This document shows, one piece after another, positions 48,145-60,342 of a stretch of 64,000 bases of DNA. The stretch is taken from NCBI GenBank assembly GCA_022113835.1, contig JAILWY010000026.1, positions 764,001 to 828,000 on the forward strand, in the 5' to 3' direction. Under the pieces are notes generated by a model that did not search any database, had not been told where the DNA came from, and was given only the letters and a program-made list of their open reading frames with translations. The position numbers and the translations under genes are program-made. Every line of letters starts with the position of its first letter. Position 1 is the stretch's first letter. Origin of the DNA: Atopsyche davidsoni. Taxonomy: Eukaryota; Arthropoda; Insecta; Trichoptera; Hydrobiosidae.

Positions 48145-48468
48145 TATTTATATGATTAAGCATATTTTTTCACACATTGAAAACGATTAAAGAAAACTCT
48201 CAGAAAATATCATCGTGACTTGTGAGGGAACTAATATGCTCGGGCTAATCAATATTGATTAGCCCGAGCATATTAGTTCATATGTAGAATATGATTATTA
48301 AAAATTCTCACTAAATTGCAGTGACTCGTTAGCATAGTTGGATAAATGCACCGGCCATGAAAGCTTGGGGATGTGGGTTCGAATCCCTCACAAGTCACGA
48401 TGATATTTTCTGAGAGTTTTCTTTAATCGTTTTCAATGTGTGAAAAAATATGCTTAATCATATAAATA
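48145..48468. repeat. Foldback: perfect 85-bp inverted repeat with internal 52-bp palindrome
   Basis: The left arm 48145-48229 and right arm 48384-48468 are exact reverse complements over 85 bases by my letter-by-letter reading. The 154-bp centre contains a perfect 52-bp palindrome at 48228-48279 (core GCTCGGGCTAATCAATATTG) starting right where the left arm ends, plus the body of a tRNA-like unit that finishes in the right arm. The identity of the arms implies recent origin or ongoing correction. Confidence 0.9.
48323..48397 (+). repeat. tRNA-like unit (SINE head or tRNA pseudogene)
   Basis: All cloverleaf arms have canonical lengths. Acceptor GACTCGT/ACAAGTC has 6 of 7 pairs; D stem GCAT/ATGC is perfect; the anticodon stem CCGGC/GCTTG is imperfect around a 7-base loop CATGAAA. 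The variable region has 5 bases, and the T arm GTGGG-TTCGAAT-CCCTC has 4 of 5 pairs. A-box TAGCATAGTTGG and B-box GGGTTCGAATCCC are good. Position 33 is A instead of the invariant T, which argues against a working tRNA. It is more likely a tRNA-derived SINE promoter whose tail forms the right arm of the foldback. Confidence 0.6.
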
Positions 48469-48576
48469 TACTAATACCTGCATGGGTAAATAAATACGCA
48501 TCCTGATTAACATTAATCTAAAATTAATATTATTAGTATTTCGTATAAAATCAGCTTTCAAGATTTTTTGTGGAGA

Positions 48577-50219
48577 CTGTGCGGCCTGAGTAAACTTCTC
48601 GAGAGGATCATCCTCAAGAGATACCTTTCCTTCAACCTGAAGGCTATCCAGGACCAGCAATTTGGATTCAAGGCTGACATTCGACCTCCAAACAGCTCAT
48701 CCGACTGACAGACCACGTGACGAAGGGTCTCAATGTGCACAAGATGACCGGCATGGTCTTCATGGACATTGAGAAAGCCTTCGACACGTTCTGGCACGAC
48801 GGTCTGCTGCACAAGGTGTTCGTATCGGAAGTCCCTCTACATCATCGATGTACTAAAATCATTCCTAAACGAAAGACAATTTGCCGTCTCGCTCCCGGGG
48901 GCCTCCTCCAGCCGGCGACCGGTCCCGGCTGGAGTTCCCCAGGGCTCAGTCCTAGCCCCGCTACTGTTCTCTCATTTTATTAGCGACCTCCCCGTACCGC
49001 CGAAATGCGACTTAGCCCTCTACGCTGACGACACAGCCTGCTATACCACCTCGCGCCACCCCACTCAAATCACCAAAAACCTTCAAAAGGGGTTCGACCT
49101 CATCAGCTCCTTCTACAAGTCCTGGAGGATCAAAGTCAATCAGGGCAAGACAGAGGCAATTGTGTTCTCACACAATCCCCACCCGCACGGATGCGAACGT
49201 CCAGACCCCATATATGCCGACGGGGCCCCGATCCAGTGGCGCAAAAAGGTGAAATACCTTGGTGTGCACCTGGACAGGAGCCTCAGTTGGCGCCCCCACA
49301 TTGCCCAAGAGCCCCCTCTCTCTCGAACAGAAATTGAGACTATACACCTCCATCATCAGACCGTTCATGATGTACGCCGAGGCTGTATGGTCCAACGCGA
49401 ACCCCAAAGACCTCAACACCATCCAGGCAGCCCAAAATTCATGTCTCCGCCTCATACTAGGTGCTTTCTATACCACGTACACCACCACCTTTTGCGCCCA
49501 ATCCAAGATCCCGACGATCGCCGCACACACGCTACACGCCACCGAGCGACTCTTCAAGTCAATCAGCGAATCCCACAATCCCCTCCTCAAGGGGATCGGA
49601 CTCGACACCCCCGACACTATATCTAGCCACTACCGACACAAATTTCCCCACCATATCCTCCTCGATGAAAATTTAACGGTCTCCGACGGCTCCCGAGGCA
49701 CTCTGTACTAGAAGGAGCGCCAAGTAGCCAAGACCAGAAATGTTGGGATGATTATTGTACCCCATCCCAAGCCCTGAAATATTTAAAATCTAAATACAAT
49801 ATGTGTTGTTAGTCATATAAGCCAGCTACTGTTCCTTTATAATAACTAGGATGTCTTGCATTATATAAACTCAGTAAAATCGCTAAGCTTACCCACCCGT
49901 CCGCCCCCCCATCCCCCCGACCCCCTACACTGTTATACTGTTATATTGTTATGTTACCTAATTTTAATATTTAATATTTATTTCAACTCATGCTACAAAA
50001 GGGTTTTTAACACATATTTTCCCTTCCACTAACTAGAAACATAAACCTAAGAACCACATGTACGCTACCACATAAGACTTCAAATTGTAAGTCCCAGAAA
50101 CTGCGCGCAGTACCCGGGGCAGGAAATACCGTATTGTTAAACATAGCCCTAAGGACCAATTATAACATATTAGATAACAAATAAAAGAATCTTGAAATTT
50201 GAAAAAAAAAAAAAAAATT
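48577..50219 (+). mobile_element. 5'-truncated jockey-clade LINE with 14-bp target duplication
   Basis: The remaining 1.64 kb encodes the C-terminal part of a reverse transcriptase: FMDIEKAFD, AGVPQGSVLAPLLF, the catalytic LALYADDTA and KYLGVHLDRSLSW. A jockey-like thumb and tail region follows (LRLYTSIIRPFMMYAEAVW, HNPLLKGIGL). The 3' UTR ends with AAAGAATCTTGAAATTTG and an A-rich tail of about 15. ATTTTTTGTGGAGA flanks both ends (48563-48576 and 50220-50233). The protein passes through three frames (breaks near 48830 and 49310), and upstream stops at about 48700 also disable it. It is a dead-on-arrival copy. Confidence 0.9.
48717..49711 (+). pseudogene. Frameshifted jockey-type reverse transcriptase fragment
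   Basis: The frame at 48717-48830 carries the MDIEKAFD palm motif, the next frame (to about 49310) carries the YADD catalytic motif, and the third (about 49290-49711) carries the C-terminal domain ending GSRGTLY. At least two frameshifts separate them, so no intact enzyme is made. It belongs to the 5'-truncated LINE copy. Confidence 0.85.
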
Positions 50220-50839
50220 ATTTTTTGTGGAGATATTTGTTCTGAATTATTCTGGTTTAGTTTGAATTTCTTGTGCTGGCAACCCTGGCGTGTATTCGTT
50301 AAGTCTATGGGTCGCTTGCTCTCGCTGATGCCGCGTGAAGTCTGTTTGAAAGTGACAGTAATGCGGTATCACTTGTAGCGTACTAATAATGTTATATTAA
50401 ATATCAGTTTCGCTATAGTTAAGGTAAAACGTCCAATAGTCACATTTATTAATTATAGAAATATATTTACAGAGTCACTTTGAAATTTAGCATTTTGACA
50501 TGAGTGATACATTGTATCAAAAAATGGAAGAACACCATCAATATTTGTAATTTAAGTGATAATAATATATATTTAACAAATAATTATCATAAAACTTCTG
50601 TTTACTCGAAAAGGTAGAGGATATTCATGCGATTATTAACCTTGTGGGCTATTGTAACTCAAGTGTTAAACATGGTTATCATTTGAGTGTTACAACTTAG
50701 AACTCCATATCATTATTAATATAATTGAATATTCGAAATATACCCTGCACTATCAATTGTAATAATTATGTTAAATTGTTTTGCATGATTTATTTTATAT
50801 TATGTATGTTTATTTTCTAGATTTTTATACATTTTAACC

Positions 50840-53800
50840 ATGCCTGCCATTTTTAATAATAACCAATCAGCTGTTGAGAGAAATAGTCAGTTAGATAATA
50901 CCAACTTCCAAATGGAGTTTCTGGATATTGTGGGTCGGTCGCTTGACATGCGATTGGCATCTGATAATTCTACCTCATCCTTCATTGAGGTAATTATATA
51001 AACTAATTTGATATCTACTTGTGTCATTTACCAGCTTATGTTGACTTTTGTAAAATAAATCTTATTTAGCCATAATTTTCAAGCGAAGTCTTGGTTAAAT
51101 CTGTTGGATTCTAAAAATAGTGTGATATGTGCGTAATGAATATTTATGCTCACGGTTTACGTGGTATTTATTTTAACAAACAAATAAATAAATATAATGT
51201 AAACCGGGACCATAAACATACATTATGCATAAACTGTAAACATTTAAGACAATTGATACATTTGTGTTTTAATCAATAACTATTTATTTACTGTAAGGAG
51301 TGTTTTGCTATTGAGTATATGAGTATCGATGTGTACCTAACCATGTAAAACCATCTTATGCACCTATCTTTAAGATAAATGGATAGTGCAAACGATGAAC
51401 ATGAGGTGATAAAACAGACATCTACCTTACTATTTATGGTAATTGATGGGAAATATATAAGACTACTATTGAAAACTGACTAGTTTAGAAGTAAACAGAT
51501 GCCAATTCGATTGTTTCAGATGACGGGTATAGCTGCTCAGAATGTAGCCACTGTGAGCGGACTCAACGATTTTGATTACCAGAGTTTTTCAGGGCTTGCT
51601 ACAGGACATCAGGCTCTCTCACAACTTAAGACCATTGGAAAAGTCCCTCTGCCTCCAGAAGTTCTAGAGCACTTTAGCCGTATCCTTTGAAAATTGATGC
51701 ATACACCATTTAATTAAGTTTTCTTATAAATTGAATAGGAAGTTAGATACAAGCAGAATTTAGATTCTTATATTTTGATAGGCTTGAATTCGGTCAGAAA
51801 GTGCTATAATTCTTTCTAATAATTCTATAAATAATCGAAAATACGGATGCCCTCCTCACTGTTATTGTGTGATTTCAAATTACAGGTTTTAAGATATATT
51901 TCAATTGATTTCTTAACTCGACTCTTAGATATGCAATGTCACTGTATGATGGGTCTCTTTCCTGAAATAAACCGAGCTTGGCTAACCATAGACAGTGATA
52001 TATATGTTTGGGCCTACGAACACGGGACAGATGTGGCATACTTCGATGGACTAGGAGAAACTATAATCAGTGTTGGACTCATCAAACCAAAACCTGGAGT
52101 TTTTCAAAACTTTGTCAAGTACTTACTTATATTAACAACAACGGTGGAAATTGTTGTACTAGGTAAGCATTGCACAAATTATGAAAAATTACAAATAGAG
52201 GGAATACCAAAACAGGGATAACTGACAGTAGTAAAGGCTCATCAGTTGTCATTGTCTTGCCCCAACATTGGTCGGAATGATTTAGAGTATCTCTTTACTG
52301 TTGTATAATTGATTTTTTTTTCAGGTGTTACATTCTCTACAGGAGTGTCAAATGGCCCTTTGGGTTCGCTTGAAGAGATGCATTTAGTTTCGGAGCCTGT
52401 GTTTGTGGTGCCCACCGACGGTGTCTCCATGACTGTCATACAGTCCACCAACTCTGGAAGAATATTTATGGGAGGAAAAGATGGCTGTCTCTATGAGATT
52501 ACATACCAGGTTTGTTGTACAATACATCTGTGCTATGAAAAAGTTCACAGATTTCGTAATGAAGGGAAATTATTATAGAATTATATTATACAAGGTATGC
52601 TTCCTTTTCAGGCCCAACTTGGCTGGTTCGGTAAACATTGCAGAAAGTTAAACCATTCTACTGGGACTCTGTCATTTTTAGTTCCATCTTTTCTAAATGT
52701 GGCTCTCTATGAAGATGACCCCGTTTGTAAGATTGAAGTGGACAACTCTCGCAATATTTTATACACTCTGAGTGAGAAGGGAGCAATAGAAGTGTTCGAT
52801 TTGGGTACCAACGGAGATACTCTTAAAAAAGTTGTTAAACTATCTCAATCTAAGATTGTACACCTGGCAACCGATATAGTCAAGTATGCATTTATTTTTC
52901 CTACAACACTTCCTGCAGTTATTTCAATTAAGTTATGTTCAGCTATTTTTTGTTCTTTTCACTTATATTTTTAAATAAATATATTTTTTTAAATTAGAGG
53001 TAAAAGGCAACCAATAGCATTCTTGGTGCTATTATGATTTTTAATGATGACTTAAATATGTTAACAATTTTTCAACATTTTACAACTTTTTAATTTTGAT
53101 TCAATTTAAAGGGTTATTAGTTTATAAGACTGCAATCGCCAAGAGTGTTGTTTAAATCTCGTCCCTAGCTATATATATATAGAGTGTACCTGACACTTAT
53201 ATGGATGTATAATATGATATATTGATGTATTTGTGATTATTTTATGCAAGCTAGGTTTTTTGTTGCTTTATTTTTATAATTATTCATTTTTTATTTCTAG
53301 AACTTTGGAAAGTGCTAATTTCCGTCCAATAATAGCAATATCGGCAATTGAAAATACTGAGTCCGAGCACCTCAATGTTGTGGCCATAACTCAAAGTGGG
53401 GTCCGACTATATTTCACGGCTGGTTGCATATTGTATGTATATTTGTATTCCTCTGTATCATAGTTCAGATTAGTATAAATATATAATATAATTAATCAAT
53501 ATCATTTCTTGGCATTATAGTATGACTGCTAACGGTCCAACTATCCAGAGGCCGTGTTATCTGAACTTGCTTCATGTACGACTTCCTCCGGGATTCGCTG
53601 CCAATGCTCCGATGCTGAGACCTAAACAGATTCATACTGCTATTTACAATAAAGGTATCCATCCAATTTGATCTTAGTTATTTAGATGGAATTAAATTTT
53701 CCCCACAGGGGGCGGTGCAAATGCTATATTACAATACAGAACAAATTTTATCATGGAGTGGGACAATGATAACCCGGTGTTTCACCAGGCTGCTATAACT

Positions 53801-56800
53801 TTCTTATGTGAAAGCACAATTTATGTTTATTAGCGAGGAAGTAGGTTCACAATATATGCTTTAATGACACTTCATGACCTTCAATAAAAGTACACAAAGC
53901 TGAAGAGATGTTAGTCTCATGATTTCCCAAGTAGACACATCAACTACCACCCAAAACACACACAACAACACTGTTACTTACTTAATATATAGTAGGGATT
54001 GGAATTAGCTCAGGTAAATACAGATGCTTGAAAATGTTGGAAATTCTATTTGACTTCACAGTTGCATTGCTATTATTTGATTCAGGCTCGGCATTGATGG
54101 TGTCATCGGTGTCAGCTGATAGCGAAATGCTGTGGTGTCTCAGCGGAGGAGCCCTGGCAGGGAGCGGAGGTGCAGGGGGCGGCAGGGGGGCTCCACAGGA
54201 GGCAGCAGCCTTCTTGGCCTTAGACGGACCTGCTTGGGCGCTCCGCAGAGCCAGTCCCCCCAGCTGCAACTTATCATCTGCCTTACAACAAGCTAGTAAG
54301 CTTTATTTTATACACGATGCAGTGTAAATGATTAACCTAACATTATAGTTATGTTGTCATGTATTGTTTGACTTGTTAGCTCAGTGATTAGAACAGTCAA
54401 CTCTTTGCTGAGAGTTCATCAGCTCTATTCTTGTTCTGATAGTCTGAAATGCATGAAAGCATAAAACGTCTAACCACAAATATTCACAACTACAACACAC
54501 AATAATCATTTTCACACTTTTGTTTATGTAATTAGTACCTTACTCGTATATCATCTTGAGCATCATGTGTACAAGTGGTAAGTAATTCAGATTCAAATAG
54601 AGTATTGCTTTACAGCTGACCCCTCAGTGGTGTCGCAGCACATGTCAGGGCCCATCAAGTGGGTGGTGCTGACAGGCTCGGGGGCCCACATCGTCCAACA
54701 GCTACAGCCCGTAGATCTACTTCGCCAGCTGCTAGTAGACAGTCAGGGTTCCGATTCTCCGCAAGTCAAGAAATTTTTCCAGGTACTGTAATGAATTATT
54801 TAAATAACGTTTTTTGAACATATATGATAGAGATTTTTTTGCAACTATCCTTTATACTGCCTTAAATTTATAAAAATAAATGATTAATGCTAGCAAGAGT
54901 TTGTTACAAATATATGTATATTTGTTTAAAGTCATTTACAGTTATCCACCTTTCATGATTTGAATGAAGAATTTTTAATATTGATTATTTTTCAGGTTCA
55001 ACGGGAAGACCAGGCATGTGCCACTTGCCTGGTGCTGGCGTGCGGAGCTCAAGAACACATGGTGGAGTGGGCTACTCGAGCTTATTTCTTATACGGAGGA
55101 CAACCTGCTATCCACCAGCAACTCACCAACTTTCCCAGTAATTCTTGTGATATTTTAAATTATTTTACTTCTGAGATAAATTGAGCATTGACATTTAGTA
55201 TTGTAGTTTATGGTTATGACTTATACTTAAAAAAACTTCCTCCGGTAAGAAGTATCATTTTTATTACCTCGCACATTTAAATGATATTCCTGAATTTCTA
55301 AATAAAATATGAAGCTTGGGTATTTACTAATTTATTTATTAACAGGTTCTCCTCACTTTTCGCCACGCCAGATGTCCACTCCAATGGTGGGGCGCAGTGC
55401 GGCCAATGTACATCAGTCTCTTCAGGCTGCTCTGTCTCCGAGTACCGGCCAGTCTCTTGCTCATCTGCACCAGAGTTCACTCCTCCAGACAGCCAACCAG
55501 TCGACCCTCGCCCCCCACCTTCTTACCATGCAAGACAATGCCAACTTTGCTTCTGTACAGTTCAGTGCCAAACATGAGGGACTGTATATATATGTAGGTA
55601 GAATCATCCGGCCCATATGGTACATGAAGTGTGTCACCAAATCTACCATTGAAAAGAATGATTTCGTAAGTTATATTTGTGCTTTGTATAATATTATGAT
55701 TATGATCTGAATTAATTGATGCCAATTAAGGATAAAATTAGGTTAGTTCAGAAATAAAAATCAAATATATATATGAATAGTTTTCATTAGTTTATTCATA
55801 CTGTTTATATTTACATAGTTTAAATATTTTAGCTTTCCAGTATGGTAACTAGTGGAGACTGTGCCTCGATTCTGCAACATCTGTATGGTGTCAAAACATT
55901 CTTGGAGAGAAACTCCGTTGGCAGCGTTGGCTCTATCGTCAACAGATCTAACGCCCTGGTCCATGATTCCAACCTCAACGCAACAAGACAGGAAGACATA
56001 TTCATGAAAGAAAAACAATCGCTGGATGCTCTACGCATTTTCATAAGTAATACCAATCAACTCAAACAAATATTAGTGATTATTAATCTCTATTGTCTTG
56101 CTTGTCTTTTAATTGTTTTTTTTTTTTTTTTTATTACTTTTCAGATGTTTCCTGCGAAGTTCTCAGTTTATGGAAAATTCTATCTGAGCACCAATTTCAC
56201 ACAATTGCGGCCTGCATACCTCCTGAACAGCAGTCGGCCTTATCGTCTCTCAGATTTAGGTAACTCATCTAATGTAGATAAATTTTGGATTCCACATCCT
56301 TTGAGTGTTTACTCTGGTGTTCTTAATATTGGTTTAGAGTTATAATTTAACTTGAAACTCGTTTTGCAACGTTGCATTGTTCAATTATTACTATTTGTGG
56401 CAAATTTTTTAATTACATTATTCACCTTCATGAAATCTTTTTAAGGTAAAATTTTGTATACTCCATCAGAATAAAACCTCTTTATTGTATTCACAGTATC
56501 TTATATCACATTGGTACTGTAAAAGATGGATGCCGCTATTCATGACTATGTAGCGAGTTAGATCATGACTGGAATGTGTTGACTTTTTGGAAAAGAAAAG
56601 GTGGCAAATGACATGCTATTAAATCTTAAAATACCATGAGAGGGCATCATAATGATGTTCAATGTATTTATTACGTACAAAACATGAAAACATTTGAATT
56701 ATTTATGATTCCACTAAAGTAGCAAGGCAATGTCTTGTTTCAAACAGATGCCTCAAGTGTGTGTTTTTCTCCCCTAAAGTTGATTACTAATAGGTATTAA

Positions 56801-59495
56801 ATAAATTTTCATACCTTTTTTGTGACAGTTTCAAAACTGTAAATCTCATTTAACGTTTTATCTGTTGCAGAGAATTGATTTTAACTGGACACGAAATTTG
56901 TGGTCTCCTAATTTTAAGTTTAATTAATCAATATCTGACAGACAATGCTTCTGTGGATAGTATTAGCAGTGAGCTACGTGAAGTGTGTCCGACGCTCTAC
57001 AGAAGTGAGGATGCAGCCTGCTCGAAGGTAAATCCGCTATTATTTAAAATATTGTTTTTTTCACCTTATAATAACTTTCTTATAAGCAAATTTTTGTTTT
57101 TTTTCCATATCTGTAGAACTAATGTCACCTTTAAAACATAGATTTTTAATACTTGAAAAATTAATATAAATAATTATTTCAATATTCCAGGCTAACGAGA
57201 TATTACTCTTTGCCAAACAACAAAGTAGTCCTGTTGAGCGGGAAGAGATGTTGAGTAATGCTTTGAAGCTCTGCAAGGACGTAGCTCCTCAAGTGAACCT
57301 CCCTGTCGTCTGCGCCAAGTTCAGCCAAGTAGGATTCTACAAAGGCGTACTGGACTTGTGCGTCACCTGCGCTGATAAGATTGACCCTACCAAGACTGGT
57401 CTTCATTTCTATAGAAACAATCAACCGAGCCATGATCAAGAAGGATACTTGGCTTTTTATAAAAGGTTTGGAATTGAATCTTTTTTATTTCAATATCATG
57501 TCAATTATATTATTGAATATAATTTGTTTTTATTGCATATTTCAGAATGGATGTGTATCGAGAAGTCACCGGGGTGCTGGAGCAGTTGTTTGAACAGAGT
57601 GCTGCAGGCACTTCTGCTGATTTACTAGGAAGCGCAACCTCAACACTGACTAAATCTCCAAATCCTTCTCAAGACTTACCCAACATTTCACCTGCTGATG
57701 CCAATTATCAAGTATGTTTAATTTTATTACAAAATATTGACAAATCATTTCTGGGCCAATTCCAAAATCTATGAAAAAGATTGTAAGTTTTCAGAATCTG
57801 TAACTGATGACACATTAAATTTACACATTTAGTAAAATTTCTTCCTATCAAAATATGGCCATATTAAACAATTTGAACAAATTTAATTTTATAAAAACTA
57901 CCTATGTAATTTAATGTTTAGTGATTGTGTGTTTTTTAAGCATATTGCTAATACAGTGTACCAATTCTGTTTTTCAGGCTCGTAAGTTGGTGGTGGAGTG
58001 TCTATCATACCCCGATGAACTTCTTCATGTAGCTGTTTATGAATGGATGCTGTCAAAGCAACTGTACGGAGAGCTTATATCTGTGTCTGAACCATCCCTC
58101 GAAGCCTTCCTTATTAGGACATCACAAACCAGTCCAGATGCAGTTCACGTCTATGATTTACTGTGGAAGTACTATGAAAAGTGCGGTAATCATGCTGCTG
58201 CTGCTCGGATCTTAGACAGCATGGCCAGTAAACCGAGGTAAGGTTTATTAGAGGACACTTGATTAAGTATATTTTATTTTATGATTGTTTTGACACTTTT
58301 GAATGGGGATGTTTCTTCTTGTAGTAGTCACCTGGGGCTGCTACAGCGAGTAACATGGTTGTCTCGGGCAGTGGTGTGTCTGCGGGGGGGTGCGGGTGCA
58401 TCTCCTGGGGCTGGGCGGTTACTGCGCGAGTTGGAAGACAAAGCCGAGGTGGCACGTCTTCAGCGATTGCTCCATGCTGCTGTGCAGCGTCTACCTCGTC
58501 CACCACCACCTCCCGCCATGCAGAGACTTGAGAACTCGTTGTTGGATATAACTCAGGTGTGTGCTCTTTGTGAATTCTGACCACTATGAGAATAATCCAA
58601 CGGAATAGATGATTTGGCAAATTTGATCATCCAGATTTGTTTAAAGCGCATTGCTATTGAATGTCAAATCTTTTAATAAATATTTTTATATAATGTTTTT
58701 TTAACTTGGAAAATTAATTTTATTTTAGCTATACGAGGAGTATGCTGACCAATACGACCTTTATGAATGTAAACTTGCCATAGTTCATTGCTCTGGACAC
58801 AACGATCCGCTTTTAGTTGAGAACATATGGACCAATATCATCCAGCAAGAGATTGATAACACCCGAGCCATTACTTCTAACGAAGACAAGATGATCAGCC
58901 TTCTCAGTAAAATATCGAGTCTTGGAAAGGAATATGTTTCTTCTGGACATTGTTTTCCTTTATGTAAGTGTTTTCAATCCACATTTGGTGTATCTATTTT
59001 GAAAAACTTTTTATATATATATTTTTTTTTATAGCTTTTATACTGAAGCAGCTTGAACTTCAATGTTGCATACTGGGAGCAGATGCAGGGTTGGTTGCAA
59101 AGACCCTTTTAGATATAAATGTCCCTCTAGAACAGTTAATTGATATTTATACCAGGTATGTTGTAATATGCTGTAACATGACAATTCTAAAATAATTCTT
59201 TGAAGCTTGGATTTGTTTAAGAAATATATTGTTTTCTTTCAGACTCATCGGTCTGAATGAGCGAGTTTGGCTCTCAGAAGGTAATGAATTACATTTGATA
59301 GAAGCTGCAACAATTTTAATGGAGCATTTTACAAGCAATTCTACACCGTTCAGTGCGCGTCTTCGCAGAAGGGTTTTAATAAAATGCCAGGACTTGGTGT
59401 CCAGCTGCTTAAACGCGTTGTACACCAAGCCTGACACCGAGGAACTCATCAAAGCACTGAGAGGAATGCAAACAACACTTGAACGGATGGAATAA
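50840..59495 (+). CDS. Nup155: Nucleoporin Nup155 (Drosophila Nup154 orthologue)
   Basis: A scaffold nucleoporin of the inner ring of the nuclear pore. 21 coding exons close in phase to 1377 residues: 50840-50989, 51520-51679, 51929-52162, 52325-52509, 52612-52883, 53301-53432, 53521-53654, 54086-54295, 54616-54782, 54996-55137, 55346-55665, 55833-56046, 56145-56259, 56871-57027, 57191-57465, 57546-57711, 57978-58237, 58325-58556, 58729-58963, 59035-59155, 59243-59495. The N-terminal beta-propeller shows [27 protein letters not shown] and [15 protein letters not shown]. The linker and alpha-solenoid show [41 protein letters not shown]-like [28 protein letters not shown] and [20 protein letters not shown]. 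Length matches the family (about 1390). Gly/Ala-rich low complexity at residues about 430-450 in exon 8 is the main oddity. Confidence 0.96.
54376..54440 (+). repeat. tRNA-like SINE remnant in a Nup155 intron
   Basis: GTTAGCTCAGTGATTAGAAC resembles an A box, and AGAGTTCATCAGCTCT could be a diverged T arm with an AGAG/CTCT stem. It lies in the intron between exons 8 and 9 in the sense orientation. It is too diverged to be a tRNA gene. Confidence 0.3.
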
Positions 59496-60342
59496 TTTTT
59501 TGACACTATTAGAAAACGATGTGAACATTGAAAGATAAAATTTTATTTTTAAGTCATGTTTTTTGTTATTGTTACGAATTTAAGTAGACAAGTCATTTTA
59601 TGAACTTTAAACTAAAAGAACTGGACACTGAAATTTTAAAAGTGATGTTTTAATGTTTTTAATAATTATTGTTTTAGTTTTTTTTCTACATATATATTGA
59701 TGATAACAGCAATTTACTGTAAATAATTTTTCCAAATTAAACTGTGTTCCAAAATTTTTCTTGTGTTTTCAAAAATCTAATCCCACACAGATAAATAGCG
59801 CTTTTGTAATATATTTTATATACAGTAAAAAATATGATTTTTTTTTTTTTAAAAAACCATAATTTAAAATATAATACGTGCACAAGAATAGGAGTACAAT
59901 GATGGGTTTTTAAAATTATATGTCAGTTGTATCTAAATCAGTTTCAACTAAGATCTTACAAGAAAATAATCATATTCTGAACAAGGTCTAATTTATCCTG
60001 AAGACAATAAACCCTCTAAAGCCTAATGAAGTGAGAATCAATTTCAATTTTCACTTTCTGTCTTCTAAGACAGTTAATCTCTATTTTCTCTGATAAGAAT
60101 GTCAGTTCTAGAAAAAATATACAATTAAAAATAATAAATCAGTATATAGGAATGCTAATACCATAAATATTTATTTACAATGGAAATGTATTACAATAAT
60201 ACTTGTGTTTGGTCATGTTTACTAAAAACAGAATAAAAATAAAATATTCAATGTTTATAAATTATTTCTGAATTTAATCCCATAAATATAGAGTATCTGA
60301 GGTTTTTAAATTGAATGATAAAGATATATATGCTTTTAAAAT
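59496..60342. other. Convergent spacer between Nup155 and BRCC36
   Basis: This 0.85-kb AT-rich stretch holds the 3' UTRs of both genes. A variant signal ATTAAA at 59736-59741 could serve Nup155, and AATAAA on the minus strand at 60175-60170 could serve BRCC36 (168 bases past its stop). No other gene is visible. Confidence 0.5.

Larger units (their letters stand above)
47691..50839. other. 3.1 kb divergent intergenic region, SAM-domain gene and Nup155
   Basis: It separates two genes transcribed away from each other, so it should hold both promoters. It contains the foldback at 48145-48468 and the LINE at 48577-50219. The remaining 450 bp next to the SAM gene and 600 bp next to Nup155 are AT-rich without a recognisable promoter motif. 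Short minus-strand frames at 47726-48042 look like chance. Confidence 0.6.

Noticed and set aside
48323..48397. Functional tRNA-Ser(UGA) gene
   Set aside because: The cloverleaf lengths fit, but position 33 is A, the anticodon stem is poorly paired, the variable arm is short for a serine tRNA, and it is embedded in a repeat foldback.
53740..53860. Possible extra Nup155 exon after a CCCCACAG acceptor-like site
   Set aside because: Splicing exon 7 directly to 54086 keeps phase and restores family sequence ([11 protein letters not shown]), whereas this block does not match the protein.
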